Assembly: GCF_004363955.1 (NCBI RefSeq)
Contig: NZ_SNZR01000013.1
Location: 682,001-746,000, forward strand
From: Enterovirga rhinocerotis
Lineage (GTDB): Bacteria > Pseudomonadota > Alphaproteobacteria > Rhizobiales > Beijerinckiaceae
Direction of reading: 5' to 3'
Length of the DNA stretch: 64,000 nt
Part shown: positions 62,019-64,000 of the stretch, piece after piece
Position numbering within the stretch: the first letter of the stretch is position 1
Layout of the letters: each line of letters begins with the position of its first letter
Translations under genes and position numbers: made by a program
Notes under the pieces: model-generated
The model's input: the letters and a program-made list of their open reading frames with translations, nothing else
The model's database searches: none
Told to the model about the DNA's origin: nothing

Positions 62019-62617
62019 TCCCCCGCCGCGCGGGAATTGACCCAGATCACCTGGGTCAGGCCCGTTCCCGGATTGCCGAATTGATGCGGCCGGTTGCTGT
62101 CGAACGAGAAGCCGTCGCCCTCGCGCAACACATGGGTCTCGCCTTCGACGCACAGTTCCAGCACGCCTTTGACCACGATCCCGGCTTCGGCGCCGGAATG
62201 GGCGTAGGGCGCGCCGCCCGTCGAGCCGCCGGGCTCGATGGTGATCAGGTAGACGTCGAGCTTCGGATTGGGATGGGTCGGGGTGACGAGCTCCTTGGAG
62301 ATCGAGGTGTCACGGAACGCGATCCGTCGCCGCGTCTCCCGGCGCTGCACGATCGCCTCGTCGTCATCGCTCTCGTCGAACAGACCGCTGAGCCTGACAT
62401 TCAGCGCATTCGCGATGCGGACGAGCACGCGGACGGAGGCGGACGAGCGTCCGCGCTCGATCTGGCTGATGAAGCTGACGGAGAGCCCGGACCGCTCCGC
62501 GACATCCTTCAGCGACAGCTCTCGGGCCTTCCTGAGATGGCGGATACGCCGTCCCAGCTGCGCATCTGCGCCCGCGGCAGAATCGTCGTCGATCGGCTCC
62601 ATGGACTCGATCTGCAT
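62015..62617 (-). CDS. XRE-cupin transcriptional regulator, PuuR-like
   Basis: 200 aa from ATG 62617. HTH_3 at about 20-80 (LGRRIRHLRKARELSLKDVA, then RSGLSVSFISQIERGRSS); cupin_2 sensor at about 125-195 (YAHSGAEAGIVVKGVLELCV, then LREGDGFSFDSNRPHQFGNP). The fusion is that of PuuR and related repressors of polyamine use. It is the first gene of its operon and faces the ABC genes across a 23-bp dyad, its likely operator. Confidence 0.92.
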   Translation of the reverse strand: MQIESMEPIDDDSAAGADAQLGRRIRHLRKARELSLKDVAERSGLSVSFISQIERGRSSASVRVLVRIANALNVRLSGLFDESDDDEAIVQRRETRRRIAFRDTSISKELVTPTHPNPKLDVYLITIEPGGSTGGAPYAHSGAEAGIVVKGVLELCVEGETHVLREGDGFSFDSNRPHQFGNPGTGLTQVIWVNSRAAGE

Positions 62618-62751
62618 GGCCGCGGGGCTCGTCACGATAGCCCGTCCGTTCGGTGATGCGCGATTGTCGGCATGGCTCGGCCCTCCGTGCCGCAGGCTCC
62701 CCAGGGGAGCACAAACGATCGGCGCGCGGTTGGTGAAAAATGCGGCGGCGA

Positions 62752-62774
62752 AGATTTTATTCTGAACATAATCT
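62752..62774. promoter_or_regulatory. 23-bp dyad, probable XRE-cupin operator
   Basis: The sequence follows AGATTnTnTTC-n-GAAnAnAATCT, with nine matching base pairs around a central base, in an A/T-rich stretch between the divergent regulator and ABC ATPase genes. Position 38 bp before the ATPase start is right for a repressor site. Confidence 0.6.
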
Positions 62775-62812
62775 GCCTTGCAATTTCTTTTTCTAGCAGA
62801 AAGATTGGCGGC

Positions 62813-63844
62813 ATGAGCAGCCCTCGCGAGCATGACGGCCTCCACCTCCGGTCCATCCACAAGTCCTTCGGGGCGGTGCGGGCCGTGGACGGCGTAGACC
62901 TAACGATCGCGGCTGGGGAGTTCGTCGCGTTCCTCGGGCCGAGCGGCTGCGGCAAGACGACGTTGCTGCGGATCATCGCGGGTTTCGACCGGGCCGATTC
63001 GGGCGAATTGCTGCTCGACGGCCGGGACATCGGCTCCCTGCAGCCCAACAGGCGCGACGTCGGGCTGGTGTTCCAGAACCTCGCCCTGTTTCCCCATCTC
63101 TCCGTCGCCGAGAATGTCGGCTTCGGCATGCGCATGCGCGGCCGCCCGGATCAGGAGATCCGGGCCAAGGTCGCCGAGATGCTGGAGATCGTCGATCTGT
63201 CGAGCTTCGGCGACCGGCGCATCCCGCAATTGTCCGGTGGGCAGAAGCAGCGCGTCGCCCTCGCGAGGGCGCTCGTTCTGCGTCCTGCCGTCCTCCTTCT
63301 GGACGAGCCGCTTTCCGCGCTGGACGCAAAACTGCGTCGTCAACTGCAGTCGGACCTCAAGGCGCTGCAGCGCGAGACCGCGACGACCTTCGTGTTCGTG
63401 ACCCACGATCAGGAAGAGGCGCTCTCGATGGCGGACCGCGTCGCGGTCTTCAACCGGGGGCGGCTCGAGCAGGTCGGGGAGCCGGAGGCCTTGTATGCCC
63501 GGCCGCAGACGCGGTTCGTCGCGGAATTCGTGGGGGATGCGAACCTCCTCGGCGCGGACGATCTGGCCCGCTTCTCGGTCGGCGGCGGAGCCGACGAGCT
63601 GCTCATCGTGCGGCCCGAGCAATGCGCCATCGGCGAGGCGGCCGCGGGCCTGCCGGTGCAGCGGGACGCCGTGGTGACGATGCGGGAATTCGTCGGGCCG
63701 CATGCGCGCCTCAGGCTCGAGGTCGAGGGCTCCGGGGTGCGGTGGCTCGCCCTGTGCCCGGGCGTCGCGGCGACGGGCCTCGATGCCGGGGCGCGCACGC
63801 GGCTCGGCTTCGATCCATCCGCCTGCGCCAAGGTTCGGGCATGA
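62813..63844 (+). CDS. ABC transporter ATPase, PotA-like
   Basis: 343 aa from ATG 62813. Walker A G42-PSGCGKT-T50, Q loop FQNLALFPHLSV, signature LSGGQKQRVALARA, Walker B VLLLDEPLSALD, H loop FVTHDQEEAL, then a TOBE domain (LLIVRPEQCAI). It belongs to the spermidine/putrescine/Fe3+ importer class. Its stop overlaps the permease start (ATGA). Confidence 0.94.
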   Translation: MSSPREHDGLHLRSIHKSFGAVRAVDGVDLTIAAGEFVAFLGPSGCGKTTLLRIIAGFDRADSGELLLDGRDIGSLQPNRRDVGLVFQNLALFPHLSVAENVGFGMRMRGRPDQEIRAKVAEMLEIVDLSSFGDRRIPQLSGGQKQRVALARALVLRPAVLLLDEPLSALDAKLRRQLQSDLKALQRETATTFVFVTHDQEEALSMADRVAVFNRGRLEQVGEPEALYARPQTRFVAEFVGDANLLGADDLARFSVGGGADELLIVRPEQCAIGEAAAGLPVQRDAVVTMREFVGPHARLRLEVEGSGVRWLALCPGVAATGLDAGARTRLGFDPSACAKVRA

Positions 63845-64000
63845 TCGGCTCCGGAACGCGCGCGCTGCTCTTTGCCCCGATGGGCCTCCTTCTGGCGGCC
63901 TTTCTGATGACCGTCGTCGGGCTGGTCCATTCCTCGGCGGCGCGGGGGCTCGCGGTCTATGTCGAGCTTCTGGGCGATCCCGGCATCCGCACGGTCCTCG
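63841..64000 (+). CDS. ABC transporter permease (5' part; cut by the window end)
   Basis: 53 codons are visible: MIGSGTRALLFAPMGLLLAA and on, with one membrane segment. The ATGA overlap with the ATPase gene and the order ATPase-permease indicate the first permease of a polyamine-type importer. Confidence 0.85.
   Translation, partial: MIGSGTRALLFAPMGLLLAAFLMTVVGLVHSSAARGLAVYVELLGDPGIRTVL

Overview
The window is a GC-rich alphaproteobacterial chromosome segment. I place it in the Hyphomicrobiales (Rhizobiales), probably near Boseaceae/Methylobacteriaceae. The grounds are PhaR with split phaA/phaB, the mtgA-rpmF order, a gloB/methyltransferase divergent pair, many GTG starts with long GC3-rich frames, and intergenic mosaic inverted repeats typical of that order. 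No rRNA, tRNA, IS element, phage gene or CRISPR array was seen. The assignment rests on gene content and style, not on a database search.

1-13.5 kb: end of an FAD-linked oxidase gene, a TPR lipoprotein, rpsU, an exported pentapeptide-repeat protein, then a minus-strand trio (Tat-type isoaspartyl methyltransferase, a membrane protein carrying a spermidine-synthase-like domain, a secreted alpha/beta-hydrolase) separated by mosaic repeats. A ribbon-helix-helix/PIN toxin-antitoxin pair sits tail to tail with hemW. A TetR gene precedes a DUF2852 gene that has a clear dyad operator. An RTX protein with three 258-bp tandem units follows.

13.9-39 kb is mostly housekeeping: ispG, kup, mtgA, rpmF, a PAS/GGDEF-like/EAL protein, the PHB genes phaR-phaA-phaB, a membrane alpha/beta-hydrolase, a second spermidine-synthase-like membrane protein, GNAT, gloB with DUF985 cupin, a divergent methyltransferase, CYTH-CHAD, a YeiH exporter, an aldehyde dehydrogenase, a PEGA-like lipoprotein, an Rrf2 regulator coupled to a TrxB-like flavoprotein, and comM.

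39.4-48.4 kb: an orphan TAXI binding protein; a polyamine/opine-type ABC transporter in the unusual order permease-ATPase-binding protein-permease, followed by an amidohydrolase with a histone-H1-like Lys/Ala tail; a COG0523 GTPase; and a DUF1622 protein.

48.9-60.3 kb is an accessory catabolic region. A Baeyer-Villiger monooxygenase diverges from a GntR regulator, an HSL-type esterase and a TRAP transporter. After terminators come a flavin reductase-MarR fusion, a LysR regulator, an NtaA/DszA-type FMNH2-dependent monooxygenase and a tricarboxylate-type binding protein. The set reads as uptake plus two oxygenation steps plus ester hydrolysis of an unknown organic compound.

60.3-64 kb: a PuuR-like XRE-cupin regulator, a PuuB-like FAD amine oxidase and a small cupin form a minus-strand operon. 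It diverges, across a 23-bp dyad, from a polyamine-type ABC ATPase and a permease cut by the window end.
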